A DNA stretch of 64,000 nt from Candidatus Celerinatantimonas neptuna (GTDB taxonomy: Bacteria > Pseudomonadota > Gammaproteobacteria > Enterobacterales > Celerinatantimonadaceae): positions 799,501-863,500 of the forward strand of contig OU461276.1 of NCBI GenBank assembly GCA_911810475.1. The letters run 5' to 3'. Made by a program: the position numbers and the translations under genes. Positions within the stretch are counted from its first letter, which is position 1. Each line of letters begins with the position of its first letter. The notes beneath the pieces are model-generated. The model was not told the origin of the DNA. It saw only the letters and a list, made by a program, of their open reading frames with translations, and searched no databases. This document shows positions 8,748 to 17,556 of this stretch, piece by piece.

Positions 8748-9083
8748 ATGAAAATTTCGGATCTAATACCTCAGACCAAAAAGGTCCTTAGTAATCAAAT
8801 GGATGAAGCAAAAAACCATCAGGAGCTTGATGCACAATGTGCCGACTTAGTCACTGCATTGGGAGGACAAGCCAATATCAAAGATATTGATGCCTGTCTG
8901 ACTCGTCTTCGGGTTAAAGTAGCTCAAATCCCCCTTATAGATGCAGAAAAACTTCAGAGTATGGGAGCAAGAGGGGTCATCATCATCGATCATGAAGTAC
9001 AGGCCATCTTTGGTCGCTCATCGGATAAATTAAAATCTGAATTAAAAATATGGCTGGATAGTAGCAATTTTATCCTCGATTAG
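8748..9083 (+). CDS. Free-standing PTS EIIB domain, glucose/GlcNAc type
   Basis: 111 residues resembling only the EIIB domain of PtsG-type permeases: LVTALGGQANIKDIDACLTR includes the phosphorylatable Cys50 followed by TRLRV, then LQSMGARGVIII and VQAIFGRSSDKLKSE. About 25 extra N-terminal residues precede the domain. No EIIC or EIIA gene is near. It begins 3 bases after the ganB stop, with AAGGA inside the ganB end as ribosome site, so it belongs to the gan transcript. Biochemically it should accept phosphate from an EIIA-Glc-type protein; whether it serves a separate EIIC or acts as a sensor is unknown. Confidence 0.85.
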   Translation: MKISDLIPQTKKVLSNQMDEAKNHQELDAQCADLVTALGGQANIKDIDACLTRLRVKVAQIPLIDAEKLQSMGARGVIIIDHEVQAIFGRSSDKLKSELKIWLDSSNFILD

Positions 9084-9098
9084 CTTTTTGGAGCCTTT

Positions 9099-9145
9099 CC
9101 CCAGATTCGGTTATTGCATTGATTAAAGTAATCTGGGGCTTTTCC
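9099..9145 (+). terminator. Probable terminator of the gan operon
   Basis: CCCCAGATT (9099-9107) pairs with AATCTGGGG (9130-9138) and is followed by CTTTTCCCT. The loop is long (22 bases) and the T-tract interrupted, so termination may be partial. Confidence 0.6.
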
Positions 9146-9353
9146 CTACTCAAATCCGTTATGTTCTAAATCGAATTGATATTAAGTCATGATCTAAAAA
9201 AATGATGACATGTCACATTTTTTGAACATCGAAACAGCACCATTTTCAAAGCAAATCATATTGTTTAATAACATATCATGATGAGTTTAAATCATACCGA
9301 ATATGACAATAGACGTCATCCCGTCCGGGATTACCCCATGAAATAAAATGCTT

Positions 9354-9369
9354 TGTGATAACAATCACG
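9354..9369. promoter_or_regulatory. CRP site upstream of galETK
   Basis: TGTGATAACAATCACG matches the TGTGA-N6-TCACA CRP core at nine of ten positions with AT-rich flanks. Its centre is about 55 bp before a CATAAT -10-like hexamer at 9405-9410, compatible with class I activation. Catabolite control of galETK is known in enterobacteria; here it is inferred from the site. Confidence 0.6.
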
Positions 9370-9418
9370 AAACGATGAGATTTCAATCCAAAACCATCGA
9401 AAAGCATAATAGAGTATA

Positions 9419-9434
9419 GGGTAAACGTTTACAA
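9419..9434. promoter_or_regulatory. GalR-type operator of galETK
   Basis: GGGTAAACGTTTACAA contains the perfect palindrome GTAAACGTTTAC (9421-9432) and fits the GalR/GalS consensus at most fixed positions. It overlaps or just follows the inferred transcription start. A weak second site (ATGAAAACGTTAATCA, centre about 77 bp downstream) could be a partner but is too degenerate to call. Confidence 0.6.
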
Positions 9435-9642
9435 AAAATTATAAAAATAGGAAGAGAGGATATTCTTTCCCTCTAAGTTTTAAAAAAAAATTCTAATGAA
9501 AACGTTAATCAAAAAATAATTTAATGTGGAAAATTAGAAATACAGTAAAGATGCTATAAGCATAGTGATAAACAGATCGTTTCTTGAGATTAACACTGAC
9601 GCTGATCTCATGAAGTGTTTTCATAAAAACAAAGGTTCTGCT

Positions 9643-10662
9643 ATGAAAAATATATTGGTCACCGGAGGAGCCGGCTATATCGGAAGCCATACCTGTCTTT
9701 GTCTACAACAGGCTGGTTTTACTCCCATCATCTTTGACAATTTTTGCAACAGTAAACCCAGTGTCATTGAGCGGATCACGGCCCTCAGTGGAAAAGCACC
9801 GATTATCCACCAGGGAGATATTCTCAACCGTCAACAACTCGATAACCTGTTCAAACAGTACGACATCGAAGCAGTGATCCACTTTGCTGGCCTGAAAGCC
9901 GTTGGCGAATCCGTCGAAAAACCACTCGACTATTATCAAAATAATGTCGCTGGAACCCTTAACCTCCTTCAGGCCATGCAAGCCGCCCAGGTCAAACGCA
10001 TTATCTTCAGCTCCTCGGCCACCGTTTACGGCGAACCAGAGTCAATGCCTATTCGTGAAGATTTTCCCACACTGAGTGCCACAAACCCTTACGGGCAATC
10101 CAAACTGGTTATCGAGCGGATCCTAAAAGATTTGTCTCTCGCTCAGCCCGACTGGTCTATCACGTTATTGCGCTATTTCAATCCCGTCGGAGCTCATCCT
10201 AGCGGCTCTATGGGAGAAGACCCTCAAGGGATCCCTAATAACTTAGCACCTTACATTGCTCAGGTCGCGGTCGGCCGTCGCCCCCAGTTATCCGTCTTTG
10301 GTGACAACTACCCAACGCCTGATGGGACCGGCGTTCGCGACTACATCCATGTTATGGATTTGGCCGAAGGTCATATTGCTGCCTTACGCCACAAAATCAA
10401 CGAACCAGGCGTTCATACCTATAACCTGGGAACTGGTCGCGGTTACAGCGTGTTGCAAGTACTCAAGGCCTTTGAACTAGCCTGTGGCCGCTCGCTGGCT
10501 TATCAAATTTGCCCTCGCCGTGCCGGCGATATTGCCGAATGTTGGGCGGCTCCTGAAAAAGCAAAACAAGAACTGCACTGGCATGCTTCTCGCTCCTTGG
10601 CCGATATGGCAGCTGATACCCTCCGATGGCAATCTCAAAATCCCGAAGGCTATCCAGATTAA
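9643..10662 (+). CDS. galE: UDP-glucose 4-epimerase
   Basis: 339 residues from the ATG at 9643, matching the usual ~338. NAD-binding GGAGYIG (8-14), the Ser-containing FSSSATVYG, and the catalytic pair Tyr150-x3-Lys154 (NPYGQSK) are in place. The start was set at MKNILVTGG because the reading frame upstream (26 codons) has no counterpart in the family. It interconverts UDP-galactose and UDP-glucose in the Leloir pathway. First gene of galETK, 18 bases before galT. Confidence 0.96.
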   Translation: MKNILVTGGAGYIGSHTCLCLQQAGFTPIIFDNFCNSKPSVIERITALSGKAPIIHQGDILNRQQLDNLFKQYDIEAVIHFAGLKAVGESVEKPLDYYQNNVAGTLNLLQAMQAAQVKRIIFSSSATVYGEPESMPIREDFPTLSATNPYGQSKLVIERILKDLSLAQPDWSITLLRYFNPVGAHPSGSMGEDPQGIPNNLAPYIAQVAVGRRPQLSVFGDNYPTPDGTGVRDYIHVMDLAEGHIAALRHKINEPGVHTYNLGTGRGYSVLQVLKAFELACGRSLAYQICPRRAGDIAECWAAPEKAKQELHWHASRSLADMAADTLRWQSQNPEGYPD

Positions 10663-10680
10663 TCAATTTACGAGGTTATT

Positions 10681-11730
10681 ATGAGTGTTTTTGAACCAAC
10701 TGAACATCCCCATCGCCGTTATAACCCACTCACCGGTCAATGGGTTCTGGTCTCACCACATCGAGCCAAACGCCCATGGCAAGGTCAACAAGACGAACCT
10801 GATCGTTCAGTTCGTCCTAGCCATGATCCGAACTGTTACCTGTGCCCTGGAAATTCCCGAATTACCGGGGAGAAGAACCCTGACTATCAAGAAACCTACG
10901 TCTTTGACAATGATTTTGCGGCATTAAAAACAGATACGCCTGATGTTCCTCCCAGTGAAGAGCCTCTTTTTCAGGCTTCAACAGCCCGAGGTCTTAGCCG
11001 AGTGATCTGTTTCTCCCCCGATCACAGCAAAACGTTACCGAAATTAACCGAATCCGAGCTATTGTCTGTGATTAATACATGGGCAGAACAAAGTGCTGAA
11101 CTAGGGAAAACCTATCCCTGGGTTCAAGTTTTCGAAAATAAAGGATCGATGATGGGGTGCTCGAACCCGCATCCTCATGGTCAAATTTGGGCAAATAGCT
11201 TCTTACCGAATGAAGCAATTACAGAAGATCAACAACAACTTGCATATTTCCAGCAGCATCATCAACCTCTGTTGCTTGATTACGCAAAGCAGGAAGCCAC
11301 CAAACAAGAACGGATCGTCTGTATCAACGACGACTGGATTGCGGTCATTCCATATTGGGCTGCCTGGCCATTTGAAACATTATTGCTTCCCCGATTCAAA
11401 GTGGAACGCTTGCCACAACTAACCCCGGCACATCGGCAAACACTCAGCCACATATTAAAAGAGTTGACTTGTCGTTATGACAATCTATTCCAATGCTCAT
11501 TCCCTTATTCAATGGGATGGCACGGGGCAGCATTTAATCAATCAGAAACCGATGCAACTCACTGGCAGCTTCATGCGCATTTTTATCCCCCATTGTTACG
11601 CTCGGCAAGCGTTCGAAAATTCATGGTGGGCTATGAAATGTTAGCCGAAAGTCAACGCGATCTGACGGCGGAGCAGGCCGCTCAACGGTTACGCCAGGTC
11701 AGCCACACCCATTACAGCGAACAGCAATAA
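10681..11730 (+). CDS. galT: Galactose-1-phosphate uridylyltransferase
   Basis: 349 residues. The nucleophile motif is NPHPHGQ (His164-Pro-His166); Cys52, Cys55 and His115 match zinc ligands of the E. coli enzyme. It transfers UMP from UDP-glucose to galactose-1-phosphate. ATG at 10681 follows CGAGGTT, and galK begins 11 bases after its stop, so the three gal genes form one transcript. Confidence 0.96.
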   Translation: MSVFEPTEHPHRRYNPLTGQWVLVSPHRAKRPWQGQQDEPDRSVRPSHDPNCYLCPGNSRITGEKNPDYQETYVFDNDFAALKTDTPDVPPSEEPLFQASTARGLSRVICFSPDHSKTLPKLTESELLSVINTWAEQSAELGKTYPWVQVFENKGSMMGCSNPHPHGQIWANSFLPNEAITEDQQQLAYFQQHHQPLLLDYAKQEATKQERIVCINDDWIAVIPYWAAWPFETLLLPRFKVERLPQLTPAHRQTLSHILKELTCRYDNLFQCSFPYSMGWHGAAFNQSETDATHWQLHAHFYPPLLRSASVRKFMVGYEMLAESQRDLTAEQAAQRLRQVSHTHYSEQQ

Positions 11731-11741
11731 AAGGAAATAGT

Positions 11742-12905
11742 ATGAACATTGATATTCTGGTTCGCGCAACCCAACAAATTTTTCAGCAACATTTTGGATA
11801 TTTTCCAACCCATGCAATTCAAGCTCCGGCTCGTGTTAATTTAATCGGTGAGCATACTGATTATAATGATGGCTTTGTCCTTCCCTGCGCCATCAACTAT
11901 GCAACAGTGATCAGTGCTGCCAAAACAAATACTGGGAAGATTCGAGTTATTTCAGCAGACTATGACCATCAAATTGATGAATTCGAGCCAAGCGGTGAAC
12001 TACAGCCCCATCCAGATTATTTATGGGCTAACTATGTACGAGGTGTCATTAAATATCTCTGTCGACGTGGTTGTACTATTACCGGTGCCGACTTAGTCAT
12101 TAGTGGTAACGTTCCTCAGGGCGCAGGACTCAGTTCATCCGCTTCATTGGAAGTTGCTGTCGGAGAAACATTTAATCAACTTAATAAGCTTAATCTTGAT
12201 GGAAAGGTCATCGCACTCAATGGTCAACAAGCTGAGAATCAATTCGTCGGCTGTAATTGTGGCATCATGGACCAATTTATTTCAGCACTCGGTGAAACAG
12301 GTAAAGCATTACTTATCGACTGTCGTTCTCTAACAACCGAATCCGTCACAATGCCAGATGCCATTGATGTGATTATTATCAACTCAAACGTTAAACGCGG
12401 ATTGGTAGATAGTGAATATAATACAAGACGTAAACAGTGTGAGCAGGCAGCCCGTTTCTTTGATATCAAAGCACTCAGAGATCTCGATGTTGAACAATTC
12501 AAAGCCCGTCAACATGAACTGAACCCCATCGTGGCCAAACGGGCTAAGCATGTCATTACTGAGAATGCACGAACGCTCAAAGCATGCCAAGCGCTAAGGC
12601 AAGGCGATCTCAAGCAAATGGGCCAATTAATGGCTGAGTCACATCGCTCCATGCGCGATGATTTTGAAATTACTGTCCCGGCCATTGACCAACTTGTTGC
12701 AATTGTAAGTGAGGTGCTCAAAGGTCAGGGAGGTGTTCGTATGACCGGAGGTGGATTTGGCGGTTGCGTCGTTGCGCTGGTCCCGCATGCTTTAACCGAA
12801 GAGGTTTGTCAAAACGTTAGACTACATTATCCAAAAGCCACCGGATTGACAGCTAATATCTATGTCTGCCTGCCAACAAATGGCGCAGGACCAATCCAAC
12901 TCTAA
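11742..12905 (+). CDS. galK: Galactokinase
   Basis: 387 residues, GHMP kinase superfamily. Landmarks are GEHTDYNDG (36-44), the phosphate loop [12 protein letters not shown], catalytic Asp in NCGIMDQF, and the C-terminal [11 protein letters not shown]. Phosphorylates galactose to galactose-1-phosphate in the cytoplasm, the entry step for galactose freed by GanB. ATG at 11742 follows AAAGGAAATAGT. Confidence 0.96.
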   Translation: MNIDILVRATQQIFQQHFGYFPTHAIQAPARVNLIGEHTDYNDGFVLPCAINYATVISAAKTNTGKIRVISADYDHQIDEFEPSGELQPHPDYLWANYVRGVIKYLCRRGCTITGADLVISGNVPQGAGLSSSASLEVAVGETFNQLNKLNLDGKVIALNGQQAENQFVGCNCGIMDQFISALGETGKALLIDCRSLTTESVTMPDAIDVIIINSNVKRGLVDSEYNTRRKQCEQAARFFDIKALRDLDVEQFKARQHELNPIVAKRAKHVITENARTLKACQALRQGDLKQMGQLMAESHRSMRDDFEITVPAIDQLVAIVSEVLKGQGGVRMTGGGFGGCVVALVPHALTEEVCQNVRLHYPKATGLTANIYVCLPTNGAGPIQL

Positions 12906-12921
12906 CCTATCAAACAAACAC

Positions 12922-12948
12922 GCTTCTGGCGCTATGAACGCCAGAAGC
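12922..12948. terminator. Bidirectional terminator between galK and trkH
   Basis: GCTTCTGGCG pairs perfectly with CGCCAGAAGC around a 7-base loop. TTCTT follows on the plus strand. The genes are convergent and the trkH stop codon (12932-12934) lies inside the loop, so it can serve both. Confidence 0.75.
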
Positions 12949-14407
12949 TTCTTGATAGCACAATCAGTATAGGGAAAATTTCCAACCGCCCAAACAGCAT
13001 GGCTGCAGACATAGTCCATTTAGCGGACTCACTTAACGAACTAAAGCTAGACACCGTATCTCCATATCCAATCCCCATATTATTCATACAGGCCGCAACC
13101 GTTCCAAATGAAGTTTTAAGATCATACCCTAAAGCAAGCAGTATCCAGATAAACAAACAGGCAAACAGTAAGTAAATAAAAAAGAGTCCATAGACTGAGT
13201 TTGTCACCCTTTCCGAAACCCGGTTACTCCCCAGTTTAATTAAATATATCGCTCTGGGGTTAATCAGCTGTTTAAGTTCCAGTTCACTACGTTTGTATAA
13301 AATCAAAAAACGAATGACTTTAATCCCACCACAGGTAGACCCGACACATCCACCGAAAAAGCTACTTGCCAATAGCAAAATCATCACATAAGTCGGCCAA
13401 TGATTCAGTCCGTTAATCATTAGACCATTATCAGTCATCATAGAAGCACTTAAGAAAAACCCGTGCACAAACGACTTCGTCGCATCATATGTTCCGGTAA
13501 AATATAACGAAACAATCGTAAATAAAGCCAATGCCATAGCCACCGAAATATAAAAGCGAAATTCAGCATCCTTAAAAATCACCTTTAAACTACGACGATT
13601 AATAGCAATGAAATACAATGCAAAGTTGACCCCGGCGAGTAATGAGAAAACACCGGCGACCATTTCAATTGCATCGCTATGATAAAAACCTAAGCTATTA
13701 CTATGTGTTGAAAACCCACCTAAAGCAACTGTGGCCAGACTGTGACAAATTGCATCAAATACATTCATTCCCGCCAGATAAAATGACAGTGCACACACAA
13801 CAGCAAGCCCGGCATAAATAAGCCAGAGATGCTTCGCCGTATCAGCCAATTTAGGCGTTAACTTGTCTTCTTTAAGAGGACCTGGGGCTTCAGACAGATA
13901 CACTTTCGAGCCACCAATCCCCAATGAACTAAAAATGGCAGTCGCTAAAACGATGATCCCCAAACCACCTAAGAAATTCAGCTGTGCCCGGTAATAAAGA
14001 ATGGCTTTCGCGGCACCGCCGACATTTTGGATGACCGATGCCCCTGTTGTCGTAATACCAGAAACTCCCTCAAAAATGGCATCTGCAACGGTAAAATGAA
14101 GGTGATGATCCAAAAGAAACGGTAGCGCGCTCATAATCGAAAAAAGGATCCAGAAAATCACAACGACCAAAAAACCATCACGACCTTTCAAGCGAATCTC
14201 AAAATTTCGTTTTCGTAATTTACCAAATGATCCAATCGAGAACGTAATCAAAAAAGTAATCAAAAACGCTGTAATATCTTTCTCTTTATAGATAACACAA
14301 ATAGCAATAGGAATTAATAACGACAAGCTAAATACAAATACTAAAAAGCTACAGATATAGAAAATCGCAGAAAAGCGCTCTTCATTATAATTTGAATGAT
14401 TCATCAT
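12932..14407 (-). CDS. trkH: Trk potassium uptake channel subunit TrkH
   Basis: 491-residue inner-membrane protein built of four M1-P-M2 repeats. The filter-loop glycines are visible in TTTGAS, ALGGFSTH, MTDNGLM and NNMGIGYG, and FLGGLGIIVLA, FFGGCVGSTCGG and AMLFGRLEIFPIL are family landmarks. It takes up K+ together with the NAD-binding gating protein TrkA, which is encoded elsewhere. The third filter loop reads TDNG rather than the TTAGF of E. coli TrkH, placing it in a second TrkH subgroup. Monocistronic; no strong ribosome site precedes the ATG pair at 14407/14404. Confidence 0.93.
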   Translation of the reverse strand: MMNHSNYNEERFSAIFYICSFLVFVFSLSLLIPIAICVIYKEKDITAFLITFLITFSIGSFGKLRKRNFEIRLKGRDGFLVVVIFWILFSIMSALPFLLDHHLHFTVADAIFEGVSGITTTGASVIQNVGGAAKAILYYRAQLNFLGGLGIIVLATAIFSSLGIGGSKVYLSEAPGPLKEDKLTPKLADTAKHLWLIYAGLAVVCALSFYLAGMNVFDAICHSLATVALGGFSTHSNSLGFYHSDAIEMVAGVFSLLAGVNFALYFIAINRRSLKVIFKDAEFRFYISVAMALALFTIVSLYFTGTYDATKSFVHGFFLSASMMTDNGLMINGLNHWPTYVMILLLASSFFGGCVGSTCGGIKVIRFLILYKRSELELKQLINPRAIYLIKLGSNRVSERVTNSVYGLFFIYLLFACLFIWILLALGYDLKTSFGTVAACMNNMGIGYGDTVSSFSSLSESAKWTMSAAMLFGRLEIFPILIVLSRSFWRS

Positions 14408-14830
14408 AACGGTATTTTCATGAGTCCCGAATTACACCATGGGAGCTATCCCTGAGATATTGACGCTTCTCCATTATAACAATAATGGCCTAACTGACCG
14501 CATCGTCGCAATTAAACCAGAAAATGGCAGCAGATCATGCCACTATATCCACCAATTGCGAAGCTTTTTATGACAAAAGGATATGAGATAAAAATAAAAA
14601 AGAAATATTTTGTTTATAAAACAAACGGTTTCAGACTCGGTTAAATAATGTTATCCCTAGATAAAAATCCGTAACTGAATCGCTTTTCATGCAACCCGTA
14701 TCGGAATTATTTTCTGATCTGGAAGTTTAAGGAGCATCATTTCGCCATAGCTACTCTATAACAAACAGATTTAACGCCGAAATCGAACCTTAAGACCTTA
14801 TCGAAAAGGCTTTCTTATCCCACGTTGAAG
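14408..14830. other. trkH-rbsR intergenic region
   Basis: 423 bases upstream of trkH and downstream of rbsR. A short CCTT/AAGG hairpin at about 14792-14805 could help end the rbs transcript but is weak. No ORF or RNA gene is recognisable. Confidence 0.4.
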
Positions 14831-15832
14831 TTAAATAGACTGAACACTGTCCCGAACCACTAAACTAGGCTCCAGTTCAATCACTCTCGTATCAATATCT
14901 GGACATTGAATACGCTCGAGTAAACGATCCACAGCCTGCTGACCTAATCGAAACTTAGGTTGATGAACCGTCGTTAATGCAGGAATAGAATATTGCGCAA
15001 GTTGAATATCATCATATCCGACAATCGAAAGCTGCTCTGGAATTGACAGTCCTAATTGATAAGCTGAATGAATGGCTCCCATCGCCATCATGTCATTACA
15101 GATAAAAAGGGCCGAAGGTAATGCTCCCCTATGGTATAACTCACGAAATGCGCTCTGCCCGCCCATACAATCATAGTTACCGGAAACAACCCAATTCTCA
15201 CAAACTGGCAATGATGCTTCATTCATCGCCTTCTTAAAACCCTCCAGGCGACGAATAGCTGTAGGACGGTCTAACGGCCCTGCCAGGCAACCAATCTGAG
15301 TAAACCCCTGATCAATCAAATATCGCGTTGCCAGATATCCTCCCTGACGCGAATTATCCTGAATCCTGTCACAACCGCTAACCTGAGGCCCCCAATCCAT
15401 CACAACAGTAGGAACAGGTTGATGGCGATAAAATAAGTCCTGTTCCGGATCATCCCATTCACAGCACATCAAGAGCAACCCATCAACCCGCTTTTGCAAG
15501 AGCATATCTAAATTTGCCTGCATACGCTTTGAGTCACCTTCCGTATTACATAGAATTAGGTTATAACCTTTTTCATAACAGCGCCGTTCAACGCCTTTTA
15601 ATAATTCGGCAAAAAACGGATTACTCGAGGTTGTAAGCAACATACCCAATGTATGGGTCATCTTCATTTTCAAACTACGGGCAAGCGCTGAAGGTGAATA
15701 CCGAAGCTCTTCTGCTGCTGCCTTCACTCTTGAGGCAACATCATCACTGACAAAGCGAGTCTGATTCAGAACATGGCTGACAGTCGAAATAGAAACTCCT
15801 GCCATACGGGCAACATCTTTCATCGTCGCCAT
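14831..15832 (-). CDS. rbsR: Ribose operon repressor RbsR (LacI family)
   Basis: 333 residues, very close to E. coli RbsR throughout: MATMKDVARMAGVSISTVSHVLNQ forms the helix-turn-helix, the hinge helix includes SPSALARSLK, and the effector domain has NPFFAELLKGVERRCYEKGY. It binds a palindromic operator and is released by ribose or its phosphate. Third gene of rbsD-rbsK-rbsR, starting 9 bases after the rbsK stop, so it is probably autoregulated through the operator before rbsD. Confidence 0.93.
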   Translation of the reverse strand: MATMKDVARMAGVSISTVSHVLNQTRFVSDDVASRVKAAAEELRYSPSALARSLKMKMTHTLGMLLTTSSNPFFAELLKGVERRCYEKGYNLILCNTEGDSKRMQANLDMLLQKRVDGLLLMCCEWDDPEQDLFYRHQPVPTVVMDWGPQVSGCDRIQDNSRQGGYLATRYLIDQGFTQIGCLAGPLDRPTAIRRLEGFKKAMNEASLPVCENWVVSGNYDCMGGQSAFRELYHRGALPSALFICNDMMAMGAIHSAYQLGLSIPEQLSIVGYDDIQLAQYSIPALTTVHQPKFRLGQQAVDRLLERIQCPDIDTRVIELEPSLVVRDSVQSI

Positions 15833-15841
15833 ATCACTCTC

Positions 15842-16768
15842 CTACGCGCAGCACTGAGATCCCAGAAAATGAATCACATCCTGATAATGAGGAATTGAAC
15901 TCTGAGCGCCTGATTTAGTAACTGACAACGCAGCCGCAGCATGAGCAAAACGCAGGGACTGTTCCATATCATGTTCTTTTGTCAAAGAACTTACCAAAGC
16001 ACCATTAAACGTGTCACCAGCTGCGGTTGTATCAACCGCCTTGACAGAAAATCCACCACTCAACCACCCTTGACCTAACTCACTCACCCAGGCCCCTTTT
16101 TGACCCAATGTGATAATAACCGTTGCAATTCCTTTATCATGCAACACTTTAGCCGCCTTCGCAGCACTGGGTTCATCGACAATTTGAATCCCAGTCAGGA
16201 TCTCAGCTTCGGTCTCATTAGGCGTTATCATATCCACACAGCTTAATAATTCATCACTTAATATTTGGGCAGGAGCCGGATTTAAGACAACTTGAGTGCC
16301 TCCTTTAACCGCAGCTCTGGCTGCCGTCAGAATGCCATCTAAAGGTGTCTCAAGTTGAATTAGCAACATCTTGGCTGCGGCAATCTTATCCTGATAAGGC
16401 ATCACTCTTTGAGAAGTTAGATGAGCATTGGCTTCTGAGGCAATACAGATGCTGTTCTCACCTGATGGTGCCACCTGAATCATAGCAAGCCCCGTTGCCA
16501 TATCAGGCACCGTCATCAACATTGATGTATCAATCAGTTCATTGACGAACCGGTCGCTCATCGAGCGACCGAATGTGTCATCGCCAATACAGGCAATAAA
16601 ACTGACATCACATCCTAATCGGGCTGCAGCAACGGCCTGATTTGCACCTTTACCACCACCGATTATTTGGTAGTTATGACCATGACAGGTTTCTCCAGGA
16701 CGGGGAAAACGTTCAACATGCAACACATGGTCCGCATTCACACTTCCCAATACGACTAGTTGACTCAT
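15842..16768 (-). CDS. rbsK: Ribokinase
   Basis: 308 residues, PfkB family. N-terminal VLGSVNADHVLHV, the substrate motif GGGKGANQAVAAARLG, and the ATP-site motif DTTAAGDTFNGAL with its catalytic Asp are all present. Phosphorylates ribose to ribose-5-phosphate in the cytoplasm. Lies between rbsD (57 bases upstream) and rbsR. No rbsACB transporter is present in the window, so ribose must enter by another system or come from nucleosides. Confidence 0.94.
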   Translation of the reverse strand: MSQLVVLGSVNADHVLHVERFPRPGETCHGHNYQIIGGGKGANQAVAAARLGCDVSFIACIGDDTFGRSMSDRFVNELIDTSMLMTVPDMATGLAMIQVAPSGENSICIASEANAHLTSQRVMPYQDKIAAAKMLLIQLETPLDGILTAARAAVKGGTQVVLNPAPAQILSDELLSCVDMITPNETEAEILTGIQIVDEPSAAKAAKVLHDKGIATVIITLGQKGAWVSELGQGWLSGGFSVKAVDTTAAGDTFNGALVSSLTKEHDMEQSLRFAHAAAALSVTKSGAQSSIPHYQDVIHFLGSQCCA

Positions 16769-16825
16769 CAGATAGACTCCATCACCAATTTTTAACCTTC
16801 CTTTAAGATAAAAAACCCTGCTCGC

Positions 16826-17245
16826 TTAAAAAGCGACACCTGCTTGTAAGATCAAATTTGCAAAAGGAGTACACTCTCCGGTCCGGACAACAGCTTTACT
16901 CCGCTCGGTTCGTTCTTTTAATTCCTCATGGCTAATCATTTGAATCGATACAATACGCGGATGCTGACTTTGATAATCCTCTAATATATTCAGTAGTTTT
17001 TGATAAAATTCAGGACTTTGCTCTGCGGTTTCCTGTGCAATCAAAACACCTTCAATCGTCATTTCAGTCAATAAAGTCGATAACGTTGTGAAAAAATCAG
17101 GAATTCCCGGGGTAACTGCCAAATCGATTCGTTGCACATCAGAGGGAATCGGGAATCCCGCATCCGCTAAAGTGATTTCATCAGTATGCCCTAAACAGGC
17201 GACTAAATAGGACAGATCAGAATGAATCAATGCAGTTTGTTTCAT
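16826..17245 (-). CDS. rbsD: D-ribose pyranase
   Basis: 139 residues from the ATG at 17245 (MKQTALIHSDLSYLVACLGHTDE), the normal RbsD length. A longer frame reaching 17344 was rejected: its extra 33 codons have no counterpart in RbsD and would run across the operator at 17281-17300. RbsD converts beta-pyranose to furanose ribose for RbsK; LGHTDEITLADAGFPIP and RTGECTPFANLIL are typical. Ribosome site GAGGGAAT precedes the ATG. Confidence 0.95.
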   Translation of the reverse strand: MKQTALIHSDLSYLVACLGHTDEITLADAGFPIPSDVQRIDLAVTPGIPDFFTTLSTLLTEMTIEGVLIAQETAEQSPEFYQKLLNILEDYQSQHPRIVSIQMISHEELKERTERSKAVVRTGECTPFANLILQAGVAF

Positions 17246-17280
17246 ATTCCCTCGACAAAATGATTGAAAAGTAATCATAA

Positions 17281-17300
17281 AAACGTTTGCGCAAACGTTT
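17281..17300. promoter_or_regulatory. RbsR/LacI-family operator before rbsD
   Basis: AAACGTTTGCGCAAACGTTT is a perfect 20-bp palindrome with nested AAACGTTT repeats, 36 bases upstream of the rbsD start. LacI-family regulators including RbsR and PurR bind such sequences; the cotranscribed RbsR is the simplest ligand. Confidence 0.7.
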
Positions 17301-17556
17301 CGAGCATAAAATCTAAAGAAAAAATATGAATTTGCACGACTCAATTTCCGAAATTGTGAGCGCCTTCTAATCCCATAAACAATTATTCGTAACGGATCAC
17401 AGTTTGAATTGAAAAAATATTTAAACCACTGGACTTATGGTTCACAATAAAAAAGTATTTGTTTTATCATTTATAATGAGAATCAGCCATTTCATCTCAA
17501 ACCAACAAAGTTGCAGCAGTTTAGAAATGACAATCACTTAAGCAGGAATAATAATC

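Larger units (their letters stand above)
9146..9642. other. gan-galE intergenic region
   Basis: About 500 bases without a gene. It holds the CRP site and GalR-type operator listed separately; the rest is AT-rich leader sequence. An upstream in-frame extension of galE (from 9565) exists but has no family similarity. Confidence 0.6.

Noticed and set aside
9496-9511. Second GalR-type operator before galE (ATGAAAACGTTAATCA)
   Set aside because: Several fixed positions of the consensus are wrong; kept only as a note.
16826-17344. 172-codon reading of rbsD
   Set aside because: The first 33 codons have no RbsD counterpart and cross the operator; MKQTALIHSDL at 17245 gives the normal length.
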